DNA from: Clostridia bacterium
GTDB taxonomy: Bacteria; Bacillota; Clostridia; Christensenellales; Aristaeellaceae
Assembly: GCA_017545905.1 (NCBI GenBank)
Contig: JAFWXL010000053.1
Span: forward strand, 1 to 64,000
Direction of reading: 5' to 3'
DNA length: 64,000 nt
The position numbers and the translations under genes are program-made. Positions 56,353-64,000 of the stretch are shown here, one piece after another (the stretch's first letter is position 1; every line of letters starts with the position of its first letter). The notes beneath the pieces were generated by a model. The model did no database searches. It saw only the letters and a program-made list of their open reading frames with translations, and was not told the DNA's origin.

Positions 56353-57342
56353 TCATCCCTGCGCATGACCGCGGGCAGAAAGCAGCACATGCGCGCTGCC
56401 GCTGAGCACATATTCCCCTATTCCCGCGGGCACAAACGCGCTGGCGCCCCTGTCAAGCGTCAGCCGCTCTCCGCCGAATGTGATCCCGCAGGAACCGCTC
56501 ACGCAAAGAAGCGCGTGAAAGCTTCTGCCGTCAGCATGCAGCGGCATATCGCCTTCCACGTTCAGCATGCTGACGGAAAACCATTCGCAGTCCGCCAGCA
56601 TGATTCTTGTGCCGCCCCGGACGACCTCTTCTTCCCGTTCGCCCATATGACACTGCGGCGCCGGCTGCAGCCTGGCTACTTCCAGCCCCTTGTCGATGTG
56701 CATTTCCCTCGGCTTGCCATCCGGGCCAAGGTAACCAAAGTCATACAGCCGATAGGTGATATCGCTGTTTTGCTGAACCTCAGCGACGACCATTCCCTCC
56801 CCGATGGCATGCACCACGCCGGACGGAATGAAGAAGGCGTCTCCCACGCGCACTTCAAAAAAGGCCAGCAAATCACACAGCGTGCCCGCCTCAATGGCGT
56901 CGCGCACCTGCTTTTTGCTTGTATTTTCTTTAAAGCCGTAATACACGCCTGCGCCCGGCGCGGCATCGAGCACGACCCACATCTCCGTCTTTCCCTGACT
57001 GCCTTCCACCCGCCGTGCATAGGCGTCGTCGGGATGTACCTGAAGGGCCAGCGTCCTTTTCGCGTCAATCAGCTTGATCAGCAGCGGAAATACTTCTCCC
57101 TCCAGCGCATCCTCGTGCATCCGCTTCGGATGCTCCTGCAGATAATCGCGCAGCGTTCTGCCCTGATCAGGCCCCGATGCAATCACAGACAGCCATCCCT
57201 CATGACAGCTGACCTCCCAGCTCTCCGCCAGCGGCCTGACGTCCGTCTCCTTGCCAAAGTCGCGAAGCAGGCGCTCTCCGCCCCACGGATATGCCCGGAA
57301 AGCCGGTTTAAGCAGCATAGGGCAAATCTCTGTTTTTCTCAT
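56353..57342 (-). CDS. manA: mannose-6-phosphate isomerase, class I
   Basis: 329 residues of the cupin-type isomerase that links mannose-6-P with fructose-6-P. ALQVHPDD has two zinc ligands, GKTEMWVVLD the Glu ligand, and IPSGVVHAIGEGMVVAEVQQNSD the fourth ligand and a second-sphere signature, noted in pieces. ATG 57342 follows TGGAG by eight bases; the open frame reaches 57366. It is the upstream-most gene of the sugar-phosphate island. Confidence 0.92.
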   Translation of the reverse strand: MRKTEICPMLLKPAFRAYPWGGERLLRDFGKETDVRPLAESWEVSCHEGWLSVIASGPDQGRTLRDYLQEHPKRMHEDALEGEVFPLLIKLIDAKRTLALQVHPDDAYARRVEGSQGKTEMWVVLDAAPGAGVYYGFKENTSKKQVRDAIEAGTLCDLLAFFEVRVGDAFFIPSGVVHAIGEGMVVAEVQQNSDITYRLYDFGYLGPDGKPREMHIDKGLEVARLQPAPQCHMGEREEEVVRGGTRIMLADCEWFSVSMLNVEGDMPLHADGRSFHALLCVSGSCGITFGGERLTLDRGASAFVPAGIGEYVLSGSAHVLLSARGHAQG

Positions 57343-57461
57343 TGGTCTTTCTCCACAGCGAGACAATGGTCAGCAAAACCATCATCGCATATCCACGCTG
57401 CGCGCCATGCATACCGCCGCATCACCGACGCATAATCCGCAGCATATGGATCAGAATCGGG

Positions 57462-57704
57462 CTATATATGTTTTATTATAACGCTTTTCTTCGCATTCGT
57501 AAACATACGGAACATGGACTCAAGCGTTTTGCCGCCCTGCACTTTCTCCCATATGAACACTGCATCCGCCTTCCGCTTTTCAAACATCCGCAGGAACAGC
57601 GCAATCCGCTTCTTCCTCACTTCCCGACAGGAAAGGTCCTCGTCCAGCGCCAGCAGGGTTCTGACCTCCGGCAACGCTTGACGCGGCACAATAGCGGCAG
57701 CCAT
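57462..57704 (-). pseudogene. serine-recombinase C-terminal fragment (copy 1)
   Basis: 80 codons. About 37 residues (LDEDLSCREVRKKRIALFLR onwards) match residues of the fragment at 58019-58399 (IDEDLCSREARKMQIALFLR onwards) almost throughout, and then diverge. The shared part belongs to the coiled-coil tail of large serine recombinases. It has no catalytic domain and cannot be functional. Confidence 0.7.
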
Positions 57705-57712
57705 GAGATGAA

Positions 57713-57738
57713 AAAAAGCCTTATGGCATAAGGCTTAA
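57713..57738 (-). terminator. terminator-like hairpin in the decayed element
   Basis: On the minus strand AAGCCTTAT pairs with ATAAGGCTT and runs into seven T. The rest of the 314-base spacer 57705-58018 is AT-rich and shows no gene. Confidence 0.75.
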
Positions 57739-58018
57739 ACAGATGTAATTTAACTCATCATGCGGCAGAACCAAGGGATGCCGCGGCACGATGACCGCAG
57801 CAAAAGACGTTTTCAGTAAACTTAAATCTTAAGAGAATTATTTATAATAATTTTACACCTTTATCTGTGCAATGTACAGGGTGAATCACATAAGAATGCG
57901 AATCGCATGCATTTTAATGCGTATCAGTACCTTTGAAAAGAAAAAACTGGGGACGATCTCCTACGTCTCCACTGCCATACACTTACCATTTTTCGCCGTA
58001 AGCCTTCACCCATGTCAA

Positions 58019-58399
58019 TCACAACCCAATTTCCTGAACTTGTCCGCTTCTCAACTCAAATCTCAATTCTAATCTGTTATTCTCGCTAGCTGCACGCACA
58101 ACCACACTTTCCACCATCGCCACAAACGTTCCAGCGTCAAACTCCACATCCGCTTCCTGCTTTTCAAACATCCGCAAGAACAGTGCAATCTGCATCTTCC
58201 TCGCTTCCCGGCTGCAAAGGTCTTCGTCGATCTCCTGAATTCTTTCCGCCGCCTGTTTGTACTCTGCACTCAGCGTATCATATTCCCGGCGATACTCCTC
58301 CTGATTAAGCTCCGTGCGCGCATTATCATTCACCAGCCGGCGAATGCGCTCATTCAGAAGGAGCATCTTTTCTTCCAGTGTCTCTAGCTCACGATTCAA
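58019..58399 (-). pseudogene. serine-recombinase C-terminal fragment (copy 2)
   Basis: 126 codons starting at a TTG: a strong coiled coil (LETLEEKMLLLNERI, then EYRREYDTLSAEYKQ), then IALFLRMFEKQEADVEFDAG and a beta-rich end, the typical C-terminus of large serine recombinases of integrative elements. The N-terminal resolvase and zinc-ribbon domains are missing: upstream the frame meets a stop and the DNA switches to a primase gene, so a deletion has fused the two. Confidence 0.75.
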
Positions 58400-58911
58400 G
58401 TCATCTGCATGGTCGAAAGCACGTCCGGATCATGCGGTATCAGCGTCATATCGGACAGCCGGAGCAGTCCGTTCTGGAAGTTGATAATGTCCTCGTCTGC
58501 GTTCAGATCCTCTTCAGAAATAAAGAGGTTATCCGTGAGCAGCAGGTCATACACTTCGTTCAGCGTTCTCGTCTTCACCAGATACTCGTTGTAGTCAATG
58601 ATGAACTGCTTGATCACACCCAGCATCATGATCTTTGACATCAGTCGGTAGGCTCCATCCCGGTACACATAACAGCGTGCGCCGCTCATAGCATGATCCT
58701 GCACAAAGATGTACTGCAGATGTTCACGGACGTATTGCGCCAGCCGAGTCGGCGATACTGACTCCGCACCTGTCTGTGGATTGATCGTCACAAATGGCGG
58801 CTTTTCCTTCAAAGAATGATGGTACACGCCACGCCGGGCTGCAATACCGCATGCTTCATCAGGCGCCATTCGGGCAAAAACGATCATTCCGGGCAGCGGA
58901 TCGGGCTGCAT
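58396..58911 (-). pseudogene. truncated phage/plasmid-type (D5/P4) primase fragment
   Basis: 171 codons. The C-terminal stretch (INFQNGLLRL, then DMTLIPHDPDVLSTMQ) is the conserved entry to the D5-type helicase domain of P4-like primases. The protein stops right after it, at the junction with the recombinase tail, so the ATPase domain is lost. The N-terminal part (SVSPTRLAQYVREHLQYIF) also fits this family. It is a remnant of a mobile element's replication gene. Confidence 0.75.
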
Positions 58912-59158
58912 CTCTAGGTCAGCCGCAGCGAAAAGCTACACAAACCCCGTCTCCAGAACATGCTGCGGATACACATCTGTAAACCACGTCCTCCGCGCTA
59001 TATAGGAAGTCGCTCCGGCGGCTTTTTTTGTTTGTCTCATCAGCGCTGATTCTCCCCGAAATGATTGTGCTTTCGGTCGGGTTGCTATTCCCGCGGCACA
59101 GAGTGATGTATGTGTCACCGCAGGCGGGAAAAGCCGCCGTGCACAAGGAGAAAGCCTC

Positions 59159-59971
59159 ATGAAAAACCAGACTTTTGGCATCGAGATTGAAACCACCGGT
59201 TTGAGCCGCGAACGCACAGCCAAAGCCATCGCCGCCTATTTCGGCACACAGGCCCGATACGTCAACCACCATCTGGGCGGTTGGCACATCCCCATGCCGG
59301 ACGGCCGCAAGTGGATCGTTGAGCGCGACGCCTCCGTGACCGATCCAGCTGCAGAGGTGGTCAGCCCAGTGTGCCGCTGGGAGGACATCGAGATGGTGCA
59401 GGCGGTTGTCCGGTGCATCAAGCAGGCTGGCGCACGGGCGGACAGCAGCTGCGGCATCCACATCCATGTAGGCCTTGGAGAGCACACCCCGCAGAGCCTC
59501 CGCCGTCTGGTGAACATTGTGAATGCCAAAGAAGACCTCCTGACCATGGCGCTTGGCATCAGCCCTAACCGCCGCCAGCGCTGGTGCAAGCCGGTCGACC
59601 CCAACTTCCTGAGGCAAATCAACCTGCGAAAGCCCGCCAGCATCTGCTTGCGAATCTCCCCCGCAATGTGGCATGGAGGCAGACAACTCCCTCCAGCCGG
59701 GTTTCCTGATTTTCCTTTTTCCCCGCCTGATGAGGACCCGGCGGCACCGGGTCGAAACGCAGCCTGCGTCGCGGGAAGCCGCACAGCTATCAAATCAAGG
59801 AGGCATTGCTCATGGCAAAACTGGACCTTTACACCTGCATGGACATCTTCGACTGGTTCGATGACAACACATTCGAGTATATCAACCACATCCTCACCAG
59901 CAAGGCAAACGGCGAGCAGCGCGTGCGTTCCGCCATGCCGGCTATCCTGCAGCATGCCCGCTGGCTCCTGA
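59159..59971 (+). pseudogene. amidoligase (glutamine synthetase-like), C-terminally deleted
   Basis: Residues 1-160 match the N-terminal half of mobile-element amidoligases: FGIEIETTGLSRERTAKAIA, the HHLGGW and VERDASV segments, EVVSPVC, SCGIHIHVGL and WCKPVDPNFL. Similarity ends near base 59645. The rest of the frame (to 59971) is low-complexity Ser/Thr/Pro/Arg sequence, antisense-like, and overlaps the next gene, so the C-terminal catalytic half has been deleted. Family members ligate amino groups to carboxylates and travel with cyclotransferases like the one at 60093. AAGGAG lies eight bases before the ATG. Confidence 0.75.
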
Positions 59972-60030
59972 ATCTGCACCTCGATACAGACTGCGCTTAT
60001 CCGGAAGAAACCCTTCCCAAATCCGCTTGA
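59812..60030 (+). CDS. small hypothetical protein of the mobile element
   Basis: 72 residues, acidic and aromatic in its first half (LYTCMDIFDWFDDNTFEYI) with no membrane segment. AAGGAGG lies eight bases before the ATG. It stands between the amidoligase and the cyclotransferase, on the same strand, and is probably part of that cassette. Function unknown. Confidence 0.65.
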   Translation: MAKLDLYTCMDIFDWFDDNTFEYINHILTSKANGEQRVRSAMPAILQHARWLLNLHLDTDCAYPEETLPKSA

Positions 60031-60092
60031 CTTATCCGCCCGGCAGAGTGATGAATACGCACGACCAACCAACCCACAAGGAGGACACGAAT

Positions 60093-60545
60093 ATGAAATA
60101 CATCGCTTATGGCTCCAACATGGCACAGGATCAGATGGCACGCCGCTGCCCAGATGCCAGACTGATTAGCACAGGGTATCTTGAGCACACCAAGCTCGAA
60201 TTCTACCTGCACGCGACGGTTGAGCGCTCACAGGCCAAGGACGCACGGGTGCCGGTGGCGGTCTGTGAGATCAGCAAAGCAGACGAGGAACGGCTGGACA
60301 TCTACAAAGGCTTCCCCAGCTACTACATCAAGGCCCAGCGCAAGGTGCGGATGATGGACGGTTCTGAAATCCGCGGCATGATCTACCTGATGAACTACCT
60401 GCGCATGTCGCCGCCCGCCAGCGAATACTATGACGGCATTGAAACGGCATACATGAAGCTTGGCTTTAAGGAAGACATCGAGAAGGTACTCATGCCGGCG
60501 CTCGACCGCAGCTGGCAGCGCAAGAAGCAGATGAGCAAAAGGTGA
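60093..60545 (+). CDS. AIG2/GGCT-like gamma-glutamyl cyclotransferase homolog
   Basis: 150 residues. YGSNM at the N-terminus is the substrate-loop signature of the cyclotransferase fold, followed by GYLEHTKLEFYL and VAVCEI. The usual catalytic Glu, in a YEGFP-like motif, is Lys here (LDIYKGFPSYY), so activity is doubtful. Amidoligase plus cyclotransferase pairs are a described module of mobile elements. AAGGAGG precedes the ATG by eight bases. Confidence 0.8.
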   Translation: MKYIAYGSNMAQDQMARRCPDARLISTGYLEHTKLEFYLHATVERSQAKDARVPVAVCEISKADEERLDIYKGFPSYYIKAQRKVRMMDGSEIRGMIYLMNYLRMSPPASEYYDGIETAYMKLGFKEDIEKVLMPALDRSWQRKKQMSKR

Positions 60546-60565
60546 CCAAGCACCTGCAACGCTTG

Positions 60566-60592
60566 CCGCTCTCCAATCGAGGGCGGCCTTTT
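60566..60592 (+). terminator. terminator after the cyclotransferase gene
   Basis: CCGCTCTC pairs with GAGGGCGG (one G-U) around CAATC and is followed by CCTTTT. Confidence 0.65.
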
Positions 60593-60641
60593 GCCGTCAT
60601 ACGAAAAAAGCAGCCTGTGCGGCTGCCGTTATGATGATTCG

Positions 60642-60673
60642 GTTACTGTTTTTGTAAGAGTGCTGCCCACGCT
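60642..60673 (-). repeat. 32-base dispersed repeat, copy 2
   Basis: 30 of 32 bases match 23923-23954. It lies in the gene-free stretch 60593-60741 of the decayed element, supporting a mobile origin for both copies. Confidence 0.65.
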
Positions 60674-60741
60674 ACGATGGCTATAAGTGATCATTTGCTG
60701 ATGCGCTTTCAAATCAAGCAAAGCCTGCTTGGCATGATTGG

Positions 60742-60987
60742 TCATGGGGAATCCTTCTTGCTGGGCAGCGGCCTGCTGAGCATCTCATGCAGCACACGCC
60801 CGCCGTCCAGAAAGCCATGGATGTACATCTCGATCGCCAGCGCACCGCTTCGGGTAAAGTGTGCGTCTGCATACTCTTCGATCAGGTGCGCATGCTCTAG
60901 GCAAAGCTCTGCAAGCCTGTTTTCCAGTTCATCCGTCCGCTGCAAGCCTTCTATGAAAATGGGATAATCGGCCGGGTGGCGCTTCAT
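60742..60987 (-). CDS. hypothetical protein of the mobile element
   Basis: 81 residues, helical, rich in Glu, Leu and His (LENRLAELCLEHAHLIEEYAD), with no signal or membrane segment. The ATG at 60987 has no clear ribosome site and overlaps the end of the small frame upstream, so translation may be coupled or the pair may be one frameshifted gene. Family not recognised with certainty. Confidence 0.5.
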   Translation of the reverse strand: MKRHPADYPIFIEGLQRTDELENRLAELCLEHAHLIEEYADAHFTRSGALAIEMYIHGFLDGGRVLHEMLSRPLPSKKDSP

Positions 60988-61069
60988 GGCATTCGATTCT
61001 GTCCATCTGCCATGTAGCAACGTCGGTCGCGTACTGGTAAAGGACGTCATCTTTCAAATCAAGCGCCAT
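60929..61069 (-). CDS. short hypothetical protein of the mobile element
   Basis: 46 residues starting MALDLKDDVLYQYATDVATW. Its ATG overlaps the stop of the preceding gene, with GGGAGG about 12 bases upstream. The last 15 residues are His/Arg-rich and look like out-of-frame reading, which would fit a frameshift joining it to the 81-residue frame at 60742. Confidence 0.45.
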   Translation of the reverse strand: MALDLKDDVLYQYATDVATWQMDRIECHEAPPGRLSHFHRRLAADG

Positions 61070-61853
61070 ACATTTCACCTGCCTCCCTAAGATCCCTGCG
61101 CAATTGAGCGTACTTCGCTCTGTGCGCCTCTGCATCTATTGCTGACCGAAATGCGCAGTTGCCGCGCAGGTTAGACAGCAGGCATTTACGCAGCGCCTTA
61201 TGCTCAGGACCAGTCAGGCCAAGCCTGATCAGCCAGCCGTGCATGATGTATTTCTCGTTCTCCTACGGATGGTATGCCGGGAATACTCGCGTAGCTGCTT
61301 TGGCTGACTGCACGACATGCTGGAGGAAAGTCTGCACAGCTTCCAAATCGGCGTGAGGATCAGCCTTGAATGTGATGCTGTCCCATGCGATGTCAATACC
61401 GTTAAGGTCACCAAAGTCTTTCAAATCCTGCATGGCCTGTACTGCCTCATCCATTGTGTCGGCGGGTGCGGTGCCTATTGCACTTTCGGGTATGTGCAGC
61501 GCGGACATGCCGCAAGCCTTTCTGATCAGCCATTGTTTGCTGTACAGCATACTAAGCAGGTTCCGAAGATTCACCGGCGTGTATCCCTCCAGCGGAATCT
61601 GGATGCCTGATGCTGTGCTGTCCACCGGCTCTTGAATCTGCTTAGGCTGTGCGGCGACGATGCCCTGCATCTCCAGAAAAGGAAAGATCCCGTCCAGATC
61701 ATCTCCGGACAGGATCCCTTCACGCGACAGGTGGATGTCGCCGATCTGATATGCAAATGTGGGCGGGCCAAGGTAGACGGCGCGGGTATTTATGTACTGT
61801 GCCAGTGCGCCAGCCAGCTCCCGGCGGTTAATGATGTTCGTTTCAATCGTCAT
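61059..61853 (-). pseudogene. mobile-element 'virulence-related' type protein, split by an in-frame amber stop
   Basis: 264 codons if read through. The N-terminal part has GPPTFAYQIGDIHLSREG and IQIPLEGYTPVNLRNLLSML, the C-terminal part EKYIMHGWLIRLGLTG and NLRGNCAFRS. All are features of a protein common in Tn1549-like conjugative elements and often labelled virulence protein. A single TAG at 61263-61265 (probably CAG originally) interrupts the frame between the two parts; the frame is otherwise intact to 61059. GGAGGG lies six bases before the ATG at 61853. Confidence 0.75.
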
Positions 61854-61990
61854 GATATGCCCTCCTTTCTTGGGTAGGACATTCATCACTCTGAACGGAG
61901 GAAAAGTCAAGTCAGATTTCAGCACTGATTCTGCATCCTAGACAGCACGGCTGAAATTCATGCACCAAAGATCGTATCAGACAAACTCCG

Positions 61991-64000
61991 TCACCAGAGT
62001 CTGAACAATCTTGCACTAACGCCGCTGAGAGTCACTTCCAGCGCGCCGTCCGCATAGCTCATCGGCACAGCAAACGCTTTTGGATAGATGAGCTCAGCCT
62101 CTTGATAGCTCCTCATCGGGATTCGTATCGTTTCTTCGCCCTCGCAAGTATGCCAGAGGGCCATGTATGCCTCGTTTTCGCAGCGCACACCCACGCACAG
62201 GAACGGATCGCCGAACGCGCCCAAGCCGATCGGCCAGAAGGGCATACCGGTCTTGAGCTTATCCACAATCTCCATGTGGGTTGCAATGCCCTCGCTCACC
62301 AATGCCAGCCTCTCCTTGGAGAGTTCCGCCAGATGGCCGCTCTGATGGATGCGCAAAAGCATCGCGGAGACCATGTTGAAGATAGTTTCCTCCTCGTCGC
62401 CATCACGCTTGGGATAGCTCCAGATCGCCGCCTGCTCCGGCGTGACCGCAGTCATGCAGTTACAGGCGATAGCCGCCATCTTGACGTAGTCGTCCTGATC
62501 GGTGACGGACTGGATGGAATGGCGACTCAGATGCGAATACTCCATGCGCATGCCGCCGGAGGAGCAATTCTCAATCACCAGATCCGGATAACGCGCAAAC
62601 ACGTCGTCGATCCACTTGAGATACGCGCGCGTATGCTCCAGCAGGCCAGTGCCCGCTGTGTCCGTATTCAGCTGCGTGCCCACGCCGGCGTTGATGTTGT
62701 AGTCCATCTTGATATAGCCGACGCCGTATTCCTGAACCAAACGATCCACAACCTCATTGGCATGCGCCACGACGGCAGGATTGCGGAAATCCAGCTGATA
62801 GCGGCTATGATCGATCACGCGGCGGCCCTCAATCTGGAAGAACCAATCATCCGGCACTTCCTTCGCCATGGAACACTCAATGCCCATGACCTCGATCTCC
62901 AGCCATAGTCCCGGGATCATGCCCTTTTGGCGAATGTAATCGAGCACCTCTTTGATGCCGCCCGGGAAGCGCCCCTTTGCCGGAAGCCAGCGGCCCACGC
63001 CATCCCACCAGGGGCCGTCGTCGTACCAGCCGCAGTCGATGCAGTAATACCGGCACCCGGCCTCGGCCGCAGCGTCGATGAGCGGGAATTCCTTTTCCGT
63101 CGTCGGATCACCCCACAGGCAGTTCATATAATCATTGAAGATGACGCTGGGATGCTCGTTGTCCGCATTGGGTCTGCGGATGCGGCGGCGGTATGCCGTC
63201 ATCTCGCAGACGCTCTGTTCAAAATCACGGCCAAACGTCAGCGCACAGGGCACGGAAACAAATGTCTCGCCCGGATTCAGGCGCTTCAGAAACTGATGCT
63301 CCTGCCAGCTTGGGCCGCTCAGGCGCAGATACAGCTGATTCTTGAGATCGCTGACCTCCCAGCACCAGCTGCCGGACGTCTCAATCTGCCAGAGCATCGC
63401 GCCGTCCGCCTGCAAAAACGCGCCCATGGGCAGATGCTCGCTGCATGCCCAAGTACCTGTTGATGAAAGTGCGATGCGCTTCATGGAGAAGCTGTTTACC
63501 GGATCATAGCCCAATTCATGCAGCGTGTTCGTCTTCCACTGGCACTCCCCATACCATGTATTGTGCGGAATTGCCATGCTGTAATCGCCGCGGCTTCCGC
63601 CTTCATCATGACCGATGCCGGTGAGCGCAAAGGAGGAGATATATTCCAGCGGAAAACGCGAGGCGGAGATATTGGTCACCTCGTTCCACACGCGAAGCGC
63701 CTTCACCCCGTCGTAGAACTGCCAGAAGGTTTTTACCTCGATCTCGTCCGTCGCCTGCACCATCTCAAACAGATCGCCCTGTTCATTGCGCGCGAGGCTG
63801 TGGCCGACATAGCGAAGATCGCTGCCCGGCGCACAGAGCGTGTGCTTGCTGGCGTGGTGATCGTTGTGGTTATATCCGGATCCCTGAAGCTCTACAAGCG
63901 GATACCATTTCGTGATCTCGCCGCGCGGGCGCTCGACAGACGAGCAGTTATGCAGCGCAACAAAGCCGTTTTCGCAAATCTCGATATCGACATAAATGCC
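61991..64000 (-). CDS. alpha-galactosidase, GH36 (N-terminus outside window)
   Basis: At least 669 residues; the frame is open to the right edge, so the start lies beyond base 64000. It has the N-terminal beta-sandwich (HNCSS, HNDHHASKHTL) then the barrel with DCGWYDDGPWW, GLWLEIEVM, the nucleophile Asp in YIKMDYN and the acid/base Asp in SVTDQDDY; SSGGMRMEYS is also typical. A C-terminal beta domain ends at the TGA 61991. It removes alpha-galactosyl units from raffinose-type or galactomannan oligosaccharides. No signal peptide can be judged. Confidence 0.93.
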   Translation of the reverse strand, partial: GIYVDIEICENGFVALHNCSSVERPRGEITKWYPLVELQGSGYNHNDHHASKHTLCAPGSDLRYVGHSLARNEQGDLFEMVQATDEIEVKTFWQFYDGVKALRVWNEVTNISASRFPLEYISSFALTGIGHDEGGSRGDYSMAIPHNTWYGECQWKTNTLHELGYDPVNSFSMKRIALSSTGTWACSEHLPMGAFLQADGAMLWQIETSGSWCWEVSDLKNQLYLRLSGPSWQEHQFLKRLNPGETFVSVPCALTFGRDFEQSVCEMTAYRRRIRRPNADNEHPSVIFNDYMNCLWGDPTTEKEFPLIDAAAEAGCRYYCIDCGWYDDGPWWDGVGRWLPAKGRFPGGIKEVLDYIRQKGMIPGLWLEIEVMGIECSMAKEVPDDWFFQIEGRRVIDHSRYQLDFRNPAVVAHANEVVDRLVQEYGVGYIKMDYNINAGVGTQLNTDTAGTGLLEHTRAYLKWIDDVFARYPDLVIENCSSGGMRMEYSHLSRHSIQSVTDQDDYVKMAAIACNCMTAVTPEQAAIWSYPKRDGDEEETIFNMVSAMLLRIHQSGHLAELSKERLALVSEGIATHMEIVDKLKTGMPFWPIGLGAFGDPFLCVGVRCENEAYMALWHTCEGEETIRIPMRSYQEAELIYPKAFAVPMSYADGALEVTLSGVSARLFRLW

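Noticed and set aside
57840..58018. CRISPR array or riboswitch in the AT-rich spacer
   Set aside because: No spaced direct repeats and no riboswitch-like conserved core could be seen; only short AT-rich inverted repeats.
58919..59686. 255-codon minus-strand open frame over the amidoligase
   Set aside because: The opposite strand carries the clear amidoligase motifs (IEIETTGLS, GIHIHVGL); the minus frame has none.

Overview
The window looks like a chromosomal segment from an anaerobic, saccharolytic Clostridia-type Firmicute. This rests on GC-rich coding sequence with strong AGGAGG ribosome sites, classical TTGACA/TATAAT promoters, many ABC sugar or anion importers with short MKK-type signal peptides, pyrophosphate-type phosphofructokinases and remnants of a Tn1549-like conjugative element. 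The SBP signal-peptide style suggests a Christensenellales-like gut bacterium, but that is only an impression. Most genes lie on the minus strand.

Layout. 1-414 is the AT-rich tail of an alpha/beta hydrolase. 0.5-3.9 kb is a thiol-redox block: a thioredoxin-thioredoxin reductase fusion, a Crp/Fnr regulator, thioredoxin and an SDR reductase. 4-8.5 kb holds an amino-sugar pair (nagA, ROK protein) and a long PPi-dependent phosphofructokinase. 8.5-14.6 kb is an arabinofuranoside operon (GH51 enzyme plus three-part ABC importer) divergent from its LacI regulator, with a perfect 16-bp operator. 14.6-22.8 kb appears to be one minus-strand operon: methyltransferase, RNA ligase, HD-Pnk end-healing enzyme, SbcD, SbcC and glycerate 2-kinase. 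22.8-24.5 kb has a mutarotase-like gene and a decayed spacer. 24.4-40 kb holds two Fbp/Afu-like ABC importers, a membrane protein, a circularly permuted phosphoglycerate mutase, a membrane-anchored AraC regulator and an MBL-fold hydrolase. 40-43 kb has enolase, a half-size EamA protein and a TauE/SafE exporter. 43-57.4 kb is a catabolic island: LarA-like, TIM, FBP aldolase, nagA, nagB, response regulator, PGI, sensor kinase, NitT/TauT-type importer, second PFK, mannose-6-P isomerase. 57.4-61.9 kb is a decayed integrative element. 61.99-64 kb is a GH36 alpha-galactosidase running off the right edge.

How the genes work together. The window encodes most of the path from mannose-6-P, GlcNAc-6-P or glucose-6-P to 2-phosphoglycerate and PEP: ManA, NagA/NagB, PGI, two PPi-type PFKs, class II aldolase, TIM, phosphoglycerate mutase, enolase. 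Glycoside hydrolases and importers feed it.

Main observations. (1) The phosphoglycerate mutase at 24451-26031 has its two halves in swapped order with all metal and catalytic residues kept. (2) An 18-bp motif (GTGATWWWGTYACGGAAA) lies at a fixed distance upstream of the -10 boxes of the thioredoxin reductase fusion, the SDR-thioredoxin operon and enolase. It fits class II activation by the Crp/Fnr protein encoded next to the first copy, whose recognition helix keeps the R-E-x-x-x-R residues that read GTGA in CRP. (3) A methyltransferase-ligase-HD-Pnk nucleic-acid repair cassette sits directly upstream of SbcDC.
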